A stretch of DNA of 64,000 nt from Ancylobacter sonchi. GTDB taxonomy: Bacteria; Pseudomonadota; Alphaproteobacteria; Rhizobiales; Xanthobacteraceae. Under the pieces are notes generated by a model. That model ran no database searches, was not told the origin of the DNA, and worked only from the letters and a program-made list of their open reading frames with translations. The stretch is from contig NZ_JAHBGF010000016.1 of NCBI RefSeq assembly GCF_018390695.1, positions 248,001 through 312,000 of the forward strand, in the 5' to 3' direction. The first letter of the stretch is position 1; every line of letters begins with the position of its first letter. Position numbers and translations under genes: made by a program. Positions 1 through 10,350 of this stretch are shown piece by piece.

Positions 1-401
1 ACCTGTCCGGCAAGCAGCTGATCGGCACCGGCCTTTGGGACAGCGCGGCGCTGTTCAACGTGCCGCAATTGCAAGGCGGCATCTTCGCCGCGCCGGATCC
101 GGCCGGCTTCCGCGCCTTCTCGCAGCGCTACGAGGCCCGTTTCGGCCAGCGGCCGGTGCGCACCGCAACTCTGGCGCATGACGCTGTCTCGCTGATGGCG
201 GCGCTGGTCAATACTGGCGGCGAGGCGGGGCTGAACGACACCGCGATCCAGAACCCGTCCGGCTTCAGCGGCATTGACGGCGTCTTCCGCTTCCGCGCCG
301 ACGGCACCAACCAGCGCGGCCTCGCGGTCATGCGAATCGCCAGCGGCAGTACCCAGATCGCCAGCCCGGCGCCGCGCAGCTTCGCCGAACAGGGAATTTA
401 G
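1..401 (+). CDS. Penicillin-binding protein activator-like periplasmic protein, C-terminal part
   Basis: The 5' end lies before the window. The reading frame is open from base 3 and stops at 399-401, giving about 132 residues. The sequence resembles the last lobe of type-1 periplasmic binding folds: alternating short helices and strands, a segment 'ATLAHDAVSL', then a C-terminal 'GIDGVFRF' strand followed by a small 'RGLAVMRI' strand. In Hyphomicrobiales a penicillin-binding-protein-activator (LpoA/LppC-like) gene normally sits just before hemW, which supports the call. Its likely role is in the periplasm, in peptidoglycan synthesis control. A branched-chain amino acid binding protein has the same fold and cannot be excluded from this fragment. 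Confidence 0.6.
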   Translation, partial: LSGKQLIGTGLWDSAALFNVPQLQGGIFAAPDPAGFRAFSQRYEARFGQRPVRTATLAHDAVSLMAALVNTGGEAGLNDTAIQNPSGFSGIDGVFRFRADGTNQRGLAVMRIASGSTQIASPAPRSFAEQGI

Positions 402-406
402 GGCGC

Positions 407-1585
407 CTAGGCCGCCAGATCGGCAACGATGGCGTCGAGCACCGGGAATCCCTGCGGCGTCACTCGCAGCCGGCCATCGGCGTGCTCTTCGAGCATGCCC
501 TCGCCGATCAGCGCCGCCACGCGCGCGGCATCGAAATCGCGGCCGGCCAGCGCCATGAAGCGGTGACGGTCGATGCCCTCGGCAAGGCGTAGCCCCATGA
601 TGAGATATTCGTCGGCCTGCTCCGGCCGGCTGAGCTCGTCATCGACCACGAGACCGTGGCCTTCCGCCTCGATCTGTTTTAGCCAGGCCTCCGGCCCGCG
701 CTCGGTGGAGGTGGCCCGCCGCCCCTCCGGCGTATCGAGCCGGCCATGGGCGCCGGGACCGATGCCGGCATATTCGCCATAACGCCAATAGAGCAGGTTG
801 TGCCGGCTCTCGGCGCCGGGACGGGCGTGGTTGGAAATCTCATAGGCCGGCAGCCCGGCGGCCGACGTGGTCTCCTGCGTCACGTCCCACAGCGCGCGGG
901 CGATCTCCGGATCCGGCGTCTTCAGCTTGCCGGCGCGGTGTAGCGCCGCGAACGGCGTACCATCCTCGATGGTGAGCTGGTAGAGCGAGAGATGCTCGCA
1001 TCCCTCGGCGATGGCGCGCTTCAGTTCACGCGCCCAGTCTTCCGGACGCTGGTCCGGCCGGGCATAGATGAGATCGAAGGAGGAGCGCTCGAAGGCCGAG
1101 CGGGCGATGGCAACCGCCGCCAACGCCTCGGCGGCGCTGTGCATCCGTCCGAGCGCCTTCAGCGAGGCGTCGTCGAGCGCCTGCACACCGAGCGACACCC
1201 GGTTGACGCCGGCGGCGCGATAACCGCGAAAGCGCCCGGCCTCGACGCTGGTCGGGTTGGCTTCCAGCGTCACCTCGGCGCGGGCATCGAGCGGCCAGGC
1301 GTCGTCAATAGCGCTCAGGATGCCTTCCACCGTCGCCGGCGCCATCAGCGAGGGCGTGCCGCCGCCGAAGAAAACGCTTTGCGTGCGCCGCTGGCCGGTG
1401 CGCGCGCGCATATGGGCGATCTCGGCGCGAAAGGCGGCAAGGAAACGCGCCTCGTCCGGCGGGGCATGGCGCACATGCGAGTTGAAGTCGCAATAGGGGC
1501 ATTTGGCCTTGCAGAACGGCCAATGCACATAGACGCCGAATCCGGGGTCCACCGGCGGCGGCGCCCTATCGGCCCGGTCAGTCAA
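407..1585 (-). CDS. hemW: HemW-family radical SAM heme chaperone (coproporphyrinogen oxidase-like)
   Basis: This 392-residue protein has the radical SAM cluster motif CX3CX2C at C25, C29 and C32 (CKAKCPYC), preceded by 'VYVHWPF', which is typical of HemW. The glycine-rich SAM motif 'FFGGGTPS' and a C-terminal HemN-like domain follow. The spacing differs from true HemN, so heme trafficking is more likely than coproporphyrinogen oxidation. The longest start is TTG at 1585, overlapping the end of rdgB by 8 bases; a GTG at 1552 is an alternative that keeps all motifs. It is cotranscribed with rdgB, as usual in this order. Confidence 0.93.
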   Translation of the reverse strand: MTDRADRAPPPVDPGFGVYVHWPFCKAKCPYCDFNSHVRHAPPDEARFLAAFRAEIAHMRARTGQRRTQSVFFGGGTPSLMAPATVEGILSAIDDAWPLDARAEVTLEANPTSVEAGRFRGYRAAGVNRVSLGVQALDDASLKALGRMHSAAEALAAVAIARSAFERSSFDLIYARPDQRPEDWARELKRAIAEGCEHLSLYQLTIEDGTPFAALHRAGKLKTPDPEIARALWDVTQETTSAAGLPAYEISNHARPGAESRHNLLYWRYGEYAGIGPGAHGRLDTPEGRRATSTERGPEAWLKQIEAEGHGLVVDDELSRPEQADEYLIMGLRLAEGIDRHRFMALAGRDFDAARVAALIGEGMLEEHADGRLRVTPQGFPVLDAIVADLAA

Positions 1586-2237
1586 ACCGAGCTCCGAAAC
1601 AGGCTTCCGCCAGCTTGATGAAGGCGCGGGCGCGGTGCGACCCGCCCCGGCCGAGCGGCGGCATGGCGTGCTTTTCTTCGCCGTTCATCTCGCCGAAGGT
1701 ACGGGCGGAACCATCCGGCAAAAACATCGGATCGTAGCCGTGACCGCTGTCGCCGCGCGGCGGCCAGATCATCTCGCCGGAGACCACGCCCTCGAAATCC
1801 TCGACATGGCCGTCGGGCCAGGCGACGCACAGCGCCGAGATGAAATAGGCGCGGCGCTGGACCGGATCGACTGCATCGACCTTGCGCAGTTCCTCTTCGA
1901 CCCTGGCCATGGCGTGCCCCCAGTCGCGGCCCGGCCCGGCCCAGCGGGCGGTGTAGAGGCCCGGGGCGCCGCCCAGCGCCTCGACACAGAGGCCGGAATC
2001 GTCGGCGAAGGCCGGCAGGCCGGTCGCCTCGCAGGCGGCGCGCGCCTTGATGCGGGCGTTCTCCTCGAAGGTCAGCCCGGTCTCCTCCGGCTCGGGCAGG
2101 CCGAGATCACCGGCCGAGACCAGCTCGACGCCATAGGGCTCCATCAGTCCCCGCATCTCGATGAGCTTGCCGGGATTGTGGGTGGCGATCACCACCCGGC
2201 CGACGAGGCGGCGATGTTCCTGACGATCCTCATCCAT
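1578..2237 (-). CDS. rdgB: Non-canonical purine NTP pyrophosphatase (RdgB/HAM1 family)
   Basis: This 219-residue enzyme would hydrolyse ITP, dITP and XTP to monophosphates, keeping deaminated purines out of DNA and RNA in the cytoplasm. It shows the family start '[10 protein letters not shown]' with the substrate-binding TxNxxK motif, the '[12 protein letters not shown]' catalytic strand with paired aspartates, and the C-terminal 'GYDPMF' and 'SHRARA' motifs. The length matches the family. The gene lies 3 bases after rph and overlaps hemW, so rph-rdgB-hemW form one minus-strand operon. Confidence 0.95.
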   Translation of the reverse strand: MDEDRQEHRRLVGRVVIATHNPGKLIEMRGLMEPYGVELVSAGDLGLPEPEETGLTFEENARIKARAACEATGLPAFADDSGLCVEALGGAPGLYTARWAGPGRDWGHAMARVEEELRKVDAVDPVQRRAYFISALCVAWPDGHVEDFEGVVSGEMIWPPRGDSGHGYDPMFLPDGSARTFGEMNGEEKHAMPPLGRGGSHRARAFIKLAEACFGARFD

Positions 2238-2240
2238 GGC

Positions 2241-2954
2241 TCAGGCCACCGCCATCTTCTGCAGGTCGACCAGCCGGGAAACGCCCTTGCGGGCGAGGCC
2301 GAGCATGGCGTTGAACTCGTCCTCGGTGAACGGCGTCTTCTCCGCCGTGCCCTGGATCTCGACGAAGCCGCCGGAGCCGGTCATCACGAAATTGCAGTCG
2401 GTGCCGGCGTCGGAATCCTCGACATAATCGAGATCGAGGCGCGGCTCGCCGTCGATGATGCCGCAGGACACCGCGGCAACGTGATCCCGCAGCGGAATGG
2501 TCGAAAGCATGCCCCGAGTCTTCATCCAGCTCAGGCAGTCATGCAGAGCGATCCAGGCACCGGTGATCGAGGCGGTGCGCGTGCCGCCATCCGCTTGGAT
2601 CACGTCGCAATCGACGGTGATCTGCCGCTCGCCGAGCTTTTCAAGGTCGACGATGGTGCGCAGCGAGCGCCCGATCAGCCGCTGGATCTCCATGGTGCGG
2701 CCCGAAGGCTTGCCAGCCGTCACCTCGCGGCGGGTGCGCTCATGGGTGGCGCGCGGCAGCATGCCATACTCGGCGGTGACCCAGCCGCGGCCCTGCCCCT
2801 TCAGCCAGGGCGGCAGCCGCTCTTCCAGCGTCGCCGCGACCAGAACATGGGTCTCGCCGAACTTCACCAGGCAGGAGCCTTCCGCATGGCGCAGCACGCC
2901 GCGCTCGAAGCTGACGGCCCGCATCTCGTCGGGGGCGCGGCGTGAGGGACGCAT
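2241..2954 (-). CDS. rph: Ribonuclease PH
   Basis: RNase PH is a phosphorolytic 3'-5' exoribonuclease that trims tRNA 3' ends. The 237-residue product begins '[10 protein letters not shown]', the usual family N-terminus, and has a GGAG ribosome site about 10 bases upstream. An in-frame extension of 36 residues exists but looks like non-coding leader and is not used here. The '[15 protein letters not shown]' segment, the '[10 protein letters not shown]' active-site strand and the C-terminal '[14 protein letters not shown]' motif are all present. It is divergent from hrcA across about 280 bases, an arrangement common in Rhizobiales. Confidence 0.95.
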   Translation of the reverse strand: MRPSRRAPDEMRAVSFERGVLRHAEGSCLVKFGETHVLVAATLEERLPPWLKGQGRGWVTAEYGMLPRATHERTRREVTAGKPSGRTMEIQRLIGRSLRTIVDLEKLGERQITVDCDVIQADGGTRTASITGAWIALHDCLSWMKTRGMLSTIPLRDHVAAVSCGIIDGEPRLDLDYVEDSDAGTDCNFVMTGSGGFVEIQGTAEKTPFTEDEFNAMLGLARKGVSRLVDLQKMAVA

Positions 2955-3193
2955 GCTGAAGTCTCCATGAGGCGTTGCCGGGCGAGGCGGCACCGGCGCG
3001 GGCGAAAAACGCGACTGATCATCGCCGATCCCGTTCGCATTCCTCGACAGGCGGAATGGCAACGGCTTTCGGGCGCTCCTTGTAAGGGGCAGTCCCGTGC
3101 GACCGCAAGCGCATAACGCCGCGACACGAATGGCGCCGGAAACACGATACCGGCAGGCAATGCTTGAAGGCTCCCGCGCGAATGCCGATTATA

Positions 3194-3209
3194 TGTTTCA
3201 CATGAAACG
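3194..3209. promoter_or_regulatory. Imperfect parS-like site in the rph/hrcA gap
   Basis: The 16-mer TGTTTCACATGAAACG differs from the parS consensus TGTTTCACGTGAAACA at two positions (9 and 16), while the arms TGTTTCAC and TGAAAC are kept. It lies in the divergent rph-hrcA gap. ParB could bind it weakly, or it could be a local operator. It belongs to a set of such sites in this window. Confidence 0.4.
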
Positions 3210-3234
3210 TCCCGACGGCGATTCCGGCGCAGCC

Positions 3235-4335
3235 ATGCCTCTCGATCCAATCCTGGCTTCAAGCTCTCCCTCCCTCGCCAAGCTCGACGAGCGCTCGCGG
3301 GAGATTTTTCGGCAGATCGTCGAGACTTATCTCGCTACCGGCGAGCCGGCGGGGTCGCGCAACATTTCCCGGCTCATTCCCATGACGCTGTCGCCGGCCT
3401 CGGTGCGCAACGTGATGGCCGATCTCGAGGCCGCAGGCCTCATCTTCGCCCCGCACACCAGCGCCGGGCGCCTGCCGACCGAGCGCGGCCTGCGCTTCTT
3501 CGTCGATTCCCTGCTGGAGATCGGCGACGTCTCGGAGGAGGAGCGCAACGCCATCGAGGCGCAGGTGAAGGCAGCCGCGCGCGCCCAGACCGTCGAGGGC
3601 GTGCTGGCGGAAGCCTCCAACCTGCTCTCCGGCCTGTCGCGCGGGGCCGGTGTCGTCACCACCACCAAGAGCGACGCCCGGCTGAAGCACATGGAGTTCG
3701 TGCCGCTCGACCCCACGCGGGCGCTGCTGATCCTGGTCTCCGAGGACGGCGAGGTGGAGAACCGGCTGGTGCCGCTACCGGCCGGCCTGCCCGCCTCCGC
3801 CCTGGTCGAGGCCACCAATTTCCTCAACGCCCGCACGCGTGGGCGCACCCTCGCCGATTTGCGCATCGAAGTGGAACGCACGCTGGCCGCCCGCCGCGCC
3901 GAGCTCGACGAGGTGACGGCACGCATCGTCGCCGCCGGCCTCGCCTCCTGGTCGGGCGGCGACAAGGCCGAGCGGCGGCTGATCGTGCGCGGCCAGACCA
4001 AGCTCCTGCAGGATCTTAGGGCCATCGAGGATCTCGAACGGGTCCGCCTGCTGTTCGATGATCTCGAGGCGAAGCAGGAAGTGGTCGACCTTCTGGGGCG
4101 GGCGGAGGACGCGCAGGGACTGCGCATCTTCATCGGCTCGGAGAACAAGCTGTTCTCACTGTCGGGCTCTTCCACCATCGTCGCGCCCTATCGCGACGGG
4201 CAGGGTCGGGTGGTCGGGGTGCTCGGCGTCATCGGGCCGACGCGGCTGAACTATGCCCGCATCGTGCCCATGGTGGACTTCACCGCCGGGGTGGTCAGCC
4301 GGGTCCTGGGGCGGCCCGGCTTCGATGCGGCTTGA
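3235..4335 (+). CDS. hrcA: Heat-inducible transcription repressor HrcA
   Basis: HrcA represses chaperone operons through CIRCE operators. The chosen start 'MPLDPILA' gives 366 residues, the usual size. The N-terminal winged helix contains '[25 protein letters not shown]' with the recognition part '[18 protein letters not shown]' and '[18 protein letters not shown]', all hallmarks of the family. The C-terminal part has '[16 protein letters not shown]' and '[22 protein letters not shown]'. A second in-frame ATG at 3202 is possible. grpE follows 80 bases downstream on the same strand. I saw no CIRCE inverted repeat in front of either gene. Confidence 0.95.
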   Translation: MPLDPILASSSPSLAKLDERSREIFRQIVETYLATGEPAGSRNISRLIPMTLSPASVRNVMADLEAAGLIFAPHTSAGRLPTERGLRFFVDSLLEIGDVSEEERNAIEAQVKAAARAQTVEGVLAEASNLLSGLSRGAGVVTTTKSDARLKHMEFVPLDPTRALLILVSEDGEVENRLVPLPAGLPASALVEATNFLNARTRGRTLADLRIEVERTLAARRAELDEVTARIVAAGLASWSGGDKAERRLIVRGQTKLLQDLRAIEDLERVRLLFDDLEAKQEVVDLLGRAEDAQGLRIFIGSENKLFSLSGSSTIVAPYRDGQGRVVGVLGVIGPTRLNYARIVPMVDFTAGVVSRVLGRPGFDAA

Positions 4336-4415
4336 TTTTTTCAGGCCACGACCCGATATGGCGGGTCAAATCGGGCGTGCAGTGCCCGCTATCCTTTTCC
4401 CCCGACGAGGCAGTC

Positions 4416-5030
4416 ATGACCGAAGATAACCGCAAGCCGGCGGACGCTTCCGACGAGGTCGCCGGTACGCCGAGCGAAGAGACCGTCGGCGCGGCTGAAA
4501 ATGGCGAGGACGGCTTCGCCGCCGAGCGCGAGCGCTACGAGGCGGAGATCGCCGCGCTCAAGGACAAGTTCCTGCGCGCTTTCGCCGAGGCGGACAATGT
4601 GCGCCGCCGCGCCGAGCGCGAGGTGGCCGATGCCAAGGTTTACGGCATCACCGGCTTCGCCCGCGACGTGCTGTCGCTGTCCGACGATTTCGAGCGCGCG
4701 CTCGGCGTCATCGACGCCGACGCCCGCGCCACCGCCGAAGGCACGCTGAAGACGGTGCTGGACGGCATCGAGCTCACCGCGCGCAGCCTCAACCAGACGC
4801 TAACCAAGCACGGCGTCGCCCGCATCGAGGCCGAGGGCGCGAAGTTCGACCCCAATCTGCATCAGGCGATGTTCGAGGTACCGAATGCCGAAGTGCCGTC
4901 GGGCACCGTGGTGCAGGTGATCCAGCCCGGCTACACGATCGGCGGCCGCGTGTTGCGCCCTGCACTGGTGGGCGTCTCCAAGGGCGGCCCCAAGGCGGCG
5001 CCGGCCGAAACCCAGAGCAGCCAGAGCTGA
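4416..5030 (+). CDS. grpE: GrpE, nucleotide exchange factor for DnaK
   Basis: The 204-residue product speeds ADP release from DnaK in the cytoplasm. The start '[10 protein letters not shown]' is followed by an acidic, probably disordered tail, then a long coiled coil around '[27 protein letters not shown]'. The C-terminal beta domain carries '[24 protein letters not shown]' and '[22 protein letters not shown]', which define the family. It follows hrcA, so heat-shock repressor and co-chaperone are probably co-expressed. An in-frame upstream extension to 4332 lacks family similarity. Confidence 0.96.
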   Translation: MTEDNRKPADASDEVAGTPSEETVGAAENGEDGFAAERERYEAEIAALKDKFLRAFAEADNVRRRAEREVADAKVYGITGFARDVLSLSDDFERALGVIDADARATAEGTLKTVLDGIELTARSLNQTLTKHGVARIEAEGAKFDPNLHQAMFEVPNAEVPSGTVVQVIQPGYTIGGRVLRPALVGVSKGGPKAAPAETQSSQS

Positions 5031-5044
5031 TCCGGCACGACCCC

Positions 5045-5084
5045 GCCGGAAGATCCCCAAGATTCCGGCTTTGGATCCTCCGGC
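5045..5084. terminator. Hairpin between convergent grpE and the 5100-6044 gene
   Basis: Bases 5045-5056 and 5073-5084 form an inverted repeat matching at 11 of 12 positions (GCCGGAAGATCC against GGATCCTCCGGC) around a 16-base loop. The position between two convergent genes suggests a bidirectional terminator. No strong T-run follows on either strand, so a Rho-independent role is uncertain. Confidence 0.45.
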
Positions 5085-5099
5085 TTCCGGGGCCGCGCT

Positions 5100-6044
5100 T
5101 CAGCGCGGCTCCAGCCCGTCGCGCAGTGCCCGCAGGCTGTCGAAGTCGCGGGTGAAATCGTCGGCCGGCAGCACGCCGACCATGCGGATATAGTTGGCGC
5201 GGCCGAAACGCAGCCACTGCACCACCTTCATCGGCTTGCCGGTCTGCTGGTCCGCCGCATTGGCGACGATCTCGATGCCCTGCTGACCACCGATTCGCAG
5301 CGGGCCACCACGCTCGACGCGCAGGTCGCGAACGCCCGGCACCGAAGCGATGGCGCGCTTGGCGAGGCTTTCCCGCTCGTTCTCGTCGATTTCGCCTGGA
5401 ACCATGCCGGCAATGAAGATCGGCCTGCCACCGGCTTCGGGCCCGGAGGTCTCGCCCTTGACCAGCAGCACCGCCGAGGTGCCGAGCACCCGCATCACCT
5501 TGAACCCCTCCAGCGACTGGAAGGTGAAGGGCAGGCGCGCCAGCATCTCCTCCTGGGTCGGCGGCGCGCGGAACACGACGGTGGCCAGCGCCGCCTCGAC
5601 GGTCGTATCGGGATAGCGGCTGGCGGATTCCTCGGGCAGCTGCGCCGTCACCAGGGCCGTCTGGTCCTTGCCGCCGGCCAGCAGGATCCACTTCTTCAGC
5701 GCTACCGCCCCGACGGTCTGGTAGCCATAGAGCATCAGCCCGCGCCCGCCATCGGGGAGGGCGATCTCGCGCTGCGTCTCGATGGTCACGCCCTGCTTCT
5801 GCAGCGTGTCGCGGTTGAAGGTCTTCACGATGGAATCGAAATCCCCGTGCGGCACTTCCACCACCACGATGGCGGCCTTGGCGGCACGGTCCTCGAAACC
5901 GGCCACGCCGGCGATCGGCGTCATGCCGTCCGGGGGCTCCAGGCCGACAGAGCCGCCATTCGGGAACACCGGCTCCGCCGCTGCCGCGAGGGTCGAGCCG
6001 GCCAGCGCGGCAATAAGAACGGCGGCGCGGACGAGGCGGCGCAT
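5100..6044 (-). CDS. Secreted protein of unknown function
   Basis: I do not recognise the family. The start 'MRRLVRAAVL' opens a clear Sec signal peptide: a basic N-terminus, a hydrophobic core 'AAVLIAALAGSTLAAAA', and probable cleavage before EPVFP, so the 314-residue product is exported. The mature part has no transmembrane segment and no obvious catalytic motif. It contains a central 'PPTQEEMLARLPFTF' segment and a C-terminal 'ANYIRMVGVLPADDF' strand, suggestive of a periplasmic or lipid-binding beta fold. It lies 40 bases downstream of alkB on the same strand and converges with grpE. Confidence 0.75.
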   Translation of the reverse strand: MRRLVRAAVLIAALAGSTLAAAAEPVFPNGGSVGLEPPDGMTPIAGVAGFEDRAAKAAIVVVEVPHGDFDSIVKTFNRDTLQKQGVTIETQREIALPDGGRGLMLYGYQTVGAVALKKWILLAGGKDQTALVTAQLPEESASRYPDTTVEAALATVVFRAPPTQEEMLARLPFTFQSLEGFKVMRVLGTSAVLLVKGETSGPEAGGRPIFIAGMVPGEIDENERESLAKRAIASVPGVRDLRVERGGPLRIGGQQGIEIVANAADQQTGKPMKVVQWLRFGRANYIRMVGVLPADDFTRDFDSLRALRDGLEPR

Positions 6045-6084
6045 GGCATGTCCTTCCATGGGAAAGCGATTCGGTTGCTTCTGC

Positions 6085-6744
6085 TCATAACGCCGCATCC
6101 GGCTCCTCGCGAGCCGGATGCACGCGGCGTAACGTCAGATTGATGCGGCCGGGCTGGCTGAGCAGCGTCGACGTACCAGCCAGAATACGATCTATGCCGT
6201 GAAAGGCCAGCCGGCTCGACCCGGAAAGCAGCAAGGCGTCGCCGGAAGCGAGGCGGATGGAGCGGGTGCCGCCACGCCGCTCGGTGCCACCGAGGCGGAA
6301 GATCGCGGTATCGCCGAGCGAGAGCGAAAGCACCGGCGCGGCGAATTCCTGCTCGTCCCGGTCCTGATGCAGACCCATGCGGGCCTCGGGCCCATACCAG
6401 TTGATCAGGCAGGCTTCCGGGGGGAGGTCGGCGTCGGACAGTTCGTCCCAGGCTCGGCGTAGAGCGGCGGGGAAGGGCGGCCAGGGAGTGCCCGTCTCCG
6501 GGTGCCGGGGCTGGTAGCGATAGCCGCTCTCGTCCGACACCCAGCCGAGCGGCCCGCAATTCGACATCCGCACCGAGAAAGGCTTGCCGGTGCGCGGCAT
6601 GCGCGGGGTGAACAGCGGCGCCGTCGCCAGCACCTCGCGGATATCGGCAACCAGCGCCTCCTGCGCGGGCCGGTCGAGATAGCCCTGCCACCACAGGCAG
6701 CCGGGCGCGAGTTCGAGCGGGGCGGGGATCGATGCGAGGGTCAT
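6085..6744 (-). CDS. alkB: AlkB-family Fe(II)/2-oxoglutarate-dependent DNA repair dioxygenase
   Basis: This 219-residue enzyme would oxidatively remove methyl lesions such as 1-methyladenine and 3-methylcytosine from DNA or RNA. The iron-binding triad is visible: H126-x-D128 in 'GLHQDRDE' and H182 in 'LAFHGIDRI'. The 2-oxoglutarate-binding RxNxTxR motif spans R200 to R206 ('RINLTLR'). The 'NWYGPEARMGLH' stretch before the HxD is typical of bacterial AlkB. It sits 7 bases after coaA, so it is probably read through from the coaA promoter; no Ada operator was seen. Confidence 0.92.
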   Translation of the reverse strand: MTLASIPAPLELAPGCLWWQGYLDRPAQEALVADIREVLATAPLFTPRMPRTGKPFSVRMSNCGPLGWVSDESGYRYQPRHPETGTPWPPFPAALRRAWDELSDADLPPEACLINWYGPEARMGLHQDRDEQEFAAPVLSLSLGDTAIFRLGGTERRGGTRSIRLASGDALLLSGSSRLAFHGIDRILAGTSTLLSQPGRINLTLRRVHPAREEPDAAL

Positions 6745-6751
6745 GGCACGC

Positions 6752-7711
6752 TCACAGCTTGCGCAGCGCCACCGCCTCCACCTCGTGGTCGCCGCCCTTG
6801 CGCAGGATGAGGTCGGCGCGCTGGCGCGTGGGCAGGATGTTCTCCTGCAGGTTCACCAGGTTGATCGAGCGCCAGATGGCGCGGGCGGTCTGGTCGGCCT
6901 CGCTGCCGGAAATGCCGGCATAGCGGTGGAAATAGGCGGCGGGATCGCGGAAAGCGGTCTCGCGCAGCCGCATGAAGCGCTCGACATACCAGCGCTCGAG
7001 GATCGCCTCGTCGGCGTCGATATAGACCTTGAAGTCAAAGAAATCCGAGACGAAGGGAATGCCCTTGCCGTCCTTGGGCGGGCGGCTGGTCTGCAGCACG
7101 TTCAATCCCTCGACGATGAGGATGTCCGGCTGGTCGACCTCGACGCGCTCGTTCGGCGTCACGTCGTAGTTGAAGTGGCTGTAGATCGGTGCCGCCACCG
7201 GGTGCCGGCCCGCCTTGATGTCGGTGAGGAAGTGCAGCAGCGCCGGCAGGTCGTAGCTTTCCGGGAAGCCCTTTTTCTGCATCAGCCCTTCCCGCTCCAG
7301 CACCGCATTGGGCAGGAGGAAGCCGTCGGTGGTCACCAGCGCCACCTTGGGCGTGTTAGCCCAGCGGGCGAGCAGGGCCTGCAGCACGCGCGAGGTGGTC
7401 GACTTGCCCACCGCCACCGAGCCGGCGACACCGATGATGTAGGGCATCTTCCCGGCCTCTTCCGGGCCGAGGAATTTCTGCATGGAGCGGAACAGCTTCT
7501 GCGTCGCCCCGACATAGATGGACAGAAGCCGCGACAGCGGCAGGTAGATCTCCTCGATCTCGGCCAGCGACAGCCGGTCGTTGAGGCCCTGCAACCGGGC
7601 GATCTCCTCGGGCGTCAGCGGCTGCGGCGTATCGGCGCGCAGCGCGGCCCATTCGGCACGCGAGAAATTACGGAAGGGCGAAAGCCCCTTGCTGTCGAGC
7701 TTCATGTCCAT
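6752..7711 (-). CDS. coaA: Type I pantothenate kinase
   Basis: CoaA phosphorylates pantothenate in the first committed step of coenzyme A synthesis. The product is 319 residues when started at 'MDMKLDSKG', close to the E. coli length. It shows '[15 protein letters not shown]', the P-loop '[12 protein letters not shown]', the '[10 protein letters not shown]' segment and '[10 protein letters not shown]'. The frame remains open to an ATG at 7792, but those 27 extra residues are unlike the family. hisE precedes it on the same strand with a gap of 126 bases, a usual Rhizobiales arrangement. Confidence 0.95.
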   Translation of the reverse strand: MDMKLDSKGLSPFRNFSRAEWAALRADTPQPLTPEEIARLQGLNDRLSLAEIEEIYLPLSRLLSIYVGATQKLFRSMQKFLGPEEAGKMPYIIGVAGSVAVGKSTTSRVLQALLARWANTPKVALVTTDGFLLPNAVLEREGLMQKKGFPESYDLPALLHFLTDIKAGRHPVAAPIYSHFNYDVTPNERVEVDQPDILIVEGLNVLQTSRPPKDGKGIPFVSDFFDFKVYIDADEAILERWYVERFMRLRETAFRDPAAYFHRYAGISGSEADQTARAIWRSINLVNLQENILPTRQRADLILRKGGDHEVEAVALRKL

Positions 7712-7837
7712 AGGCTGGGCTTCCTCGGAGCGGCATATGCCGTCATTGCCCGAACTTGGCTTCGCCGGGCTTTGGTCGACCGTATACCACATTCACGCCA
7801 CGCCTGATATGGGCGACCTCCCGCGTGGCGGGGGCGC

Positions 7838-8167
7838 TCAATTGGCGGGACGCGACGCCTTTTCCTCGATGCCCGAACGGGCGGTACGACGACCGAGCTC
7901 CGCATAGATGTCCTCGAGGGCAATGCCCCGCGCGTGGAGCAGCACCATGAGATGGTAGAGAAGGTCCGCACTCTCCGAAACGACGGCTTTGGTATCAGCC
8001 GATACCGCCGCGAGAGCGGTCTCGACCGCTTCCTCGCCGAGCTTCTGGGCGCATTTGGCGACGCCCTTCTCGATCAGCGAGCGCGTATAGGAGGGCGGGC
8101 CGCCGCCGGCCGCCCGCTCGGCGACGATGCCGGCGAGATCGTCGAGTGTCACGCGTGTGTCCGTCAT
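7838..8167 (-). CDS. hisE: Phosphoribosyl-ATP pyrophosphatase
   Basis: HisE carries out the second step of histidine synthesis, converting PR-ATP to PR-AMP. The 109-residue protein has the all-alpha MazG-like pattern: '[29 protein letters not shown]' with the metal-binding acidic residues, then '[13 protein letters not shown]'. The start '[11 protein letters not shown]' is 10 bases after hisF. Here HisE is separate from HisI, as usual in Alphaproteobacteria. Confidence 0.95.
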   Translation of the reverse strand: MTDTRVTLDDLAGIVAERAAGGGPPSYTRSLIEKGVAKCAQKLGEEAVETALAAVSADTKAVVSESADLLYHLMVLLHARGIALEDIYAELGRRTARSGIEEKASRPAN

Positions 8168-8177
8168 GCCAATCCCC

Positions 8178-8966
8178 TCAGCTGCGCCGCACCGGCAGGC
8201 CGGCCTGCGCGAGCCGATCCTTGGCAGCACCGATGGTGAAGGTGCCGAAATGGAAGATCGAGGCGGCCAGCACCGCGCTCGCCCGGCCGTCGCGGATGCC
8301 GTCCACCAGGTGATCGAGCGTGCCGACGCCGCCGGAGGCGATCACCGGCACCGAAACGGCATCGGAAATGGCGCGGGTGAGGGCGAGGTCGAAGCCTTCG
8401 CCGGTGCCGTCGCGGTCCATCGAAGTGAGCAGGATCTCGCCGGCCCCCAGAGCCACCACCTCGCGGGCATACTCCACCGCGTCGATGCCGGTGCGATTGC
8501 GCCCGCCATGGGTGAAGATCTCCCAGCGGTCGGCTTCGCCGGGCTGAGACACCTTCTTGGCGTCGATGGCGACGACGATGCACTGCTCGCCGAACTTCTC
8601 CGCCGCCTCGCGCACGAATTCCCGCCGGTTCACCGCCGCGGTGTTGATCGACACCTTGTCGGCGCCGGCATTCAGCAATGCGCGGATGTCCTCGACCGTG
8701 CGCACTCCGCCGCCGACGGTGAGCGGCATGAAGCACTGCTCGGCGGTGCGGCTGACCACGTCGATCAACGTGCTGCGCGCCTCGACGCTGGCGGTGATGT
8801 CGAGGAAGCACAGCTCGTCGGCGCCAGCGGCGTCATAGGCCTTGGCCGCCTCCACCGGATCGCCGGCATCGCGCAGGTCGACGAATTTCACGCCCTTGAC
8901 CACGCGCCCGTCCTTGACGTCGAGGCAGGGGATGACGCGAACCTTGAGCATCGAATCCTCGCTCAC
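8178..8966 (-). CDS. hisF: Imidazole glycerol phosphate synthase, cyclase subunit
   Basis: HisF is the TIM-barrel cyclase of the HisHF complex; it uses ammonia from HisH to make IGP and AICAR. Its two catalytic aspartates lie in '[15 protein letters not shown]' and in the '[15 protein letters not shown]' region. 'SINTAAV' and 'VIASGGVG' are phosphate-binding loops. The annotated start is a GTG that overlaps the hisA stop (GTGA), giving 262 residues; an ATG at 8951 behind a GAGG site gives 257 and matches homologues slightly better. Confidence 0.95.
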   Translation of the reverse strand: MSEDSMLKVRVIPCLDVKDGRVVKGVKFVDLRDAGDPVEAAKAYDAAGADELCFLDITASVEARSTLIDVVSRTAEQCFMPLTVGGGVRTVEDIRALLNAGADKVSINTAAVNRREFVREAAEKFGEQCIVVAIDAKKVSQPGEADRWEIFTHGGRNRTGIDAVEYAREVVALGAGEILLTSMDRDGTGEGFDLALTRAISDAVSVPVIASGGVGTLDHLVDGIRDGRASAVLAASIFHFGTFTIGAAKDRLAQAGLPVRRS

Positions 8967-9697
8967 GCCGATACTCCCGCGACCAGCGCCAGCGCCGCGC
9001 GCGGATCCAGCCTTCCGTCATAGAGCGCCCGGCCGGTGATGGCGCCTTCAAGCTTTTTCGACCGGGGCTCCAGCAGCGCCTTCACGTCGTCGATGGAGGC
9101 AAGGCCGCCGGAGGCGATCACCGGGATGGAGATGGCGTCGGCCAGTGCGATGGTGGCCTCGAGGTTGAGGCCCTTCAACAGGCCATCGCGGGCGATGTCG
9201 GTGTAGATGATGGCGGCGACGCCGGCATCCTCAAAACGCTGCGCCAGTTCGAGCGCGCCGAGATCGGACGTCTCCGCCCAGCCTTCCACCGCCACGCGGC
9301 CATCCTTGGCGTCGAGCCCTACGGCGACGCGGCCGGGGAAGCGGCGGGCCGCGTCCTTCACAAAGGCCGGGTCGCGCACCGCCGCAGTGCCGAGAATGAC
9401 ACGGGTGACGCCCTTCTCCAGCCACGCCTCGACGCCGGCGAGGTCGCGAATGCCGCCGCCGAGTTGCACCGGCATGGCGACGGCCTCGAGGATGCGCTCC
9501 ACCGCGCCGGCATTTACCGGCTTGCCGGCGAAGGCGCCGTCGAGATCGACGATGTGCAGATAGCGGAAGCCCTGCGCCTCGAACTCGGCCGCCTGTTGGG
9601 CCGGATCGTGGTTGAACACGGTGGCGCGTGCCATGTCGCCCTGCTGCAGGCGCACGCACTTGCCTTCCTTGAGATCGATGGCGGGAAAAAGGATCAC
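8963..9697 (-). CDS. hisA: ProFAR isomerase
   Basis: HisA isomerises ProFAR to PRFAR in histidine synthesis. It is a TIM barrel of 244 residues when started at the GTG at 9697, which reads [12 protein letters not shown] as in relatives and overlaps the hisH stop codon. 'QLGGGIRD', '[11 protein letters not shown]' and '[12 protein letters not shown]' are the phosphate loops. A GTG three codons upstream is also in frame. The similarity to its neighbour HisF reflects their known common ancestry. Confidence 0.95.
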   Translation of the reverse strand: MILFPAIDLKEGKCVRLQQGDMARATVFNHDPAQQAAEFEAQGFRYLHIVDLDGAFAGKPVNAGAVERILEAVAMPVQLGGGIRDLAGVEAWLEKGVTRVILGTAAVRDPAFVKDAARRFPGRVAVGLDAKDGRVAVEGWAETSDLGALELAQRFEDAGVAAIIYTDIARDGLLKGLNLEATIALADAISIPVIASGGLASIDDVKALLEPRSKKLEGAITGRALYDGRLDPRAALALVAGVSA

Positions 9698-10350
9698 GGC
9701 GTCCACGTCAGGAAATTGGCGAGAAGGGCGAGGCCAAGGCGCTGGCTCTTCTCGGGATGGAACTGGGTGCCGGCGAGGTTATCGCGGGCGACGACGGCGG
9801 TGACCTTGCCGCCATAATCGGCGGTCGCCACCAATTGCTCGTCCCGCGCGGCGGCGAGGTGGTAGGAATGCACGAAATAGGCGTCGAGCCCATCCGTGCC
9901 GGTGGGGATGCCGGCGAGCAGCGGATGTGGGCGCCGGACGTTCAACGAGTTCCAGCCCATATGTGGGATCTTCAGCGACGGATCATCCGGGGCGATCTTC
10001 ACGACATCGCCGGCGATCCAGCCAAGACCAGCCGTCTCGCCATGCTCCAGCCCACGCTCGGCCATCAGCTGCAGGCCGACGCAGATGCCGAGGAAGGGCT
10101 GGCCCTTCTCGATCACCGCCTCGTTCAGCGCCTCCACCATGCCGTCCACGGCATCGAGACCGCGACGGCAATCGGCATAGGCGCCGACGCCGGGCAGCAC
10201 GATACGGTCAGCCCGGCGCACCGCCTCGGGATCGCTGGTCACGACCACCCGCGCACCGGAGCCACCCTCCCGGGCAGCACGCTCCAGCGCCTTGCCGGCC
10301 GAATGCAGATTGCCGGACCCGTAATCGATCAGCACAACCGTCTCGTTCAT
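9694..10350 (-). CDS. hisH: Imidazole glycerol phosphate synthase, glutaminase subunit
   Basis: HisH is a class I glutamine amidotransferase that feeds ammonia to HisF. The 218-residue protein carries the nucleophile C90 in '[11 protein letters not shown]' and the His-Glu pair in 'TQFHPEKSQ'. The N-terminal '[16 protein letters not shown]' is typical. It overlaps DUF2628 upstream (ATGA) and hisA downstream, so translation is likely coupled along the operon. Confidence 0.96.
   Translation of the reverse strand: MNETVVLIDYGSGNLHSAGKALERAAREGGSGARVVVTSDPEAVRRADRIVLPGVGAYADCRRGLDAVDGMVEALNEAVIEKGQPFLGICVGLQLMAERGLEHGETAGLGWIAGDVVKIAPDDPSLKIPHMGWNSLNVRRPHPLLAGIPTGTDGLDAYFVHSYHLAAARDEQLVATADYGGKVTAVVARDNLAGTQFHPEKSQRLGLALLANFLTWTP

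Noticed and set aside
1635-2945. A plus-strand open frame of about 436 codons opposite rdgB and rph
   Set aside because: It is antisense to two well-supported enzymes and has no recognisable domain.
3063-3234. CIRCE operator upstream of hrcA
   Set aside because: No TTAGCACTC-N9-GAGTGCTAA-like repeat was found here or before grpE.
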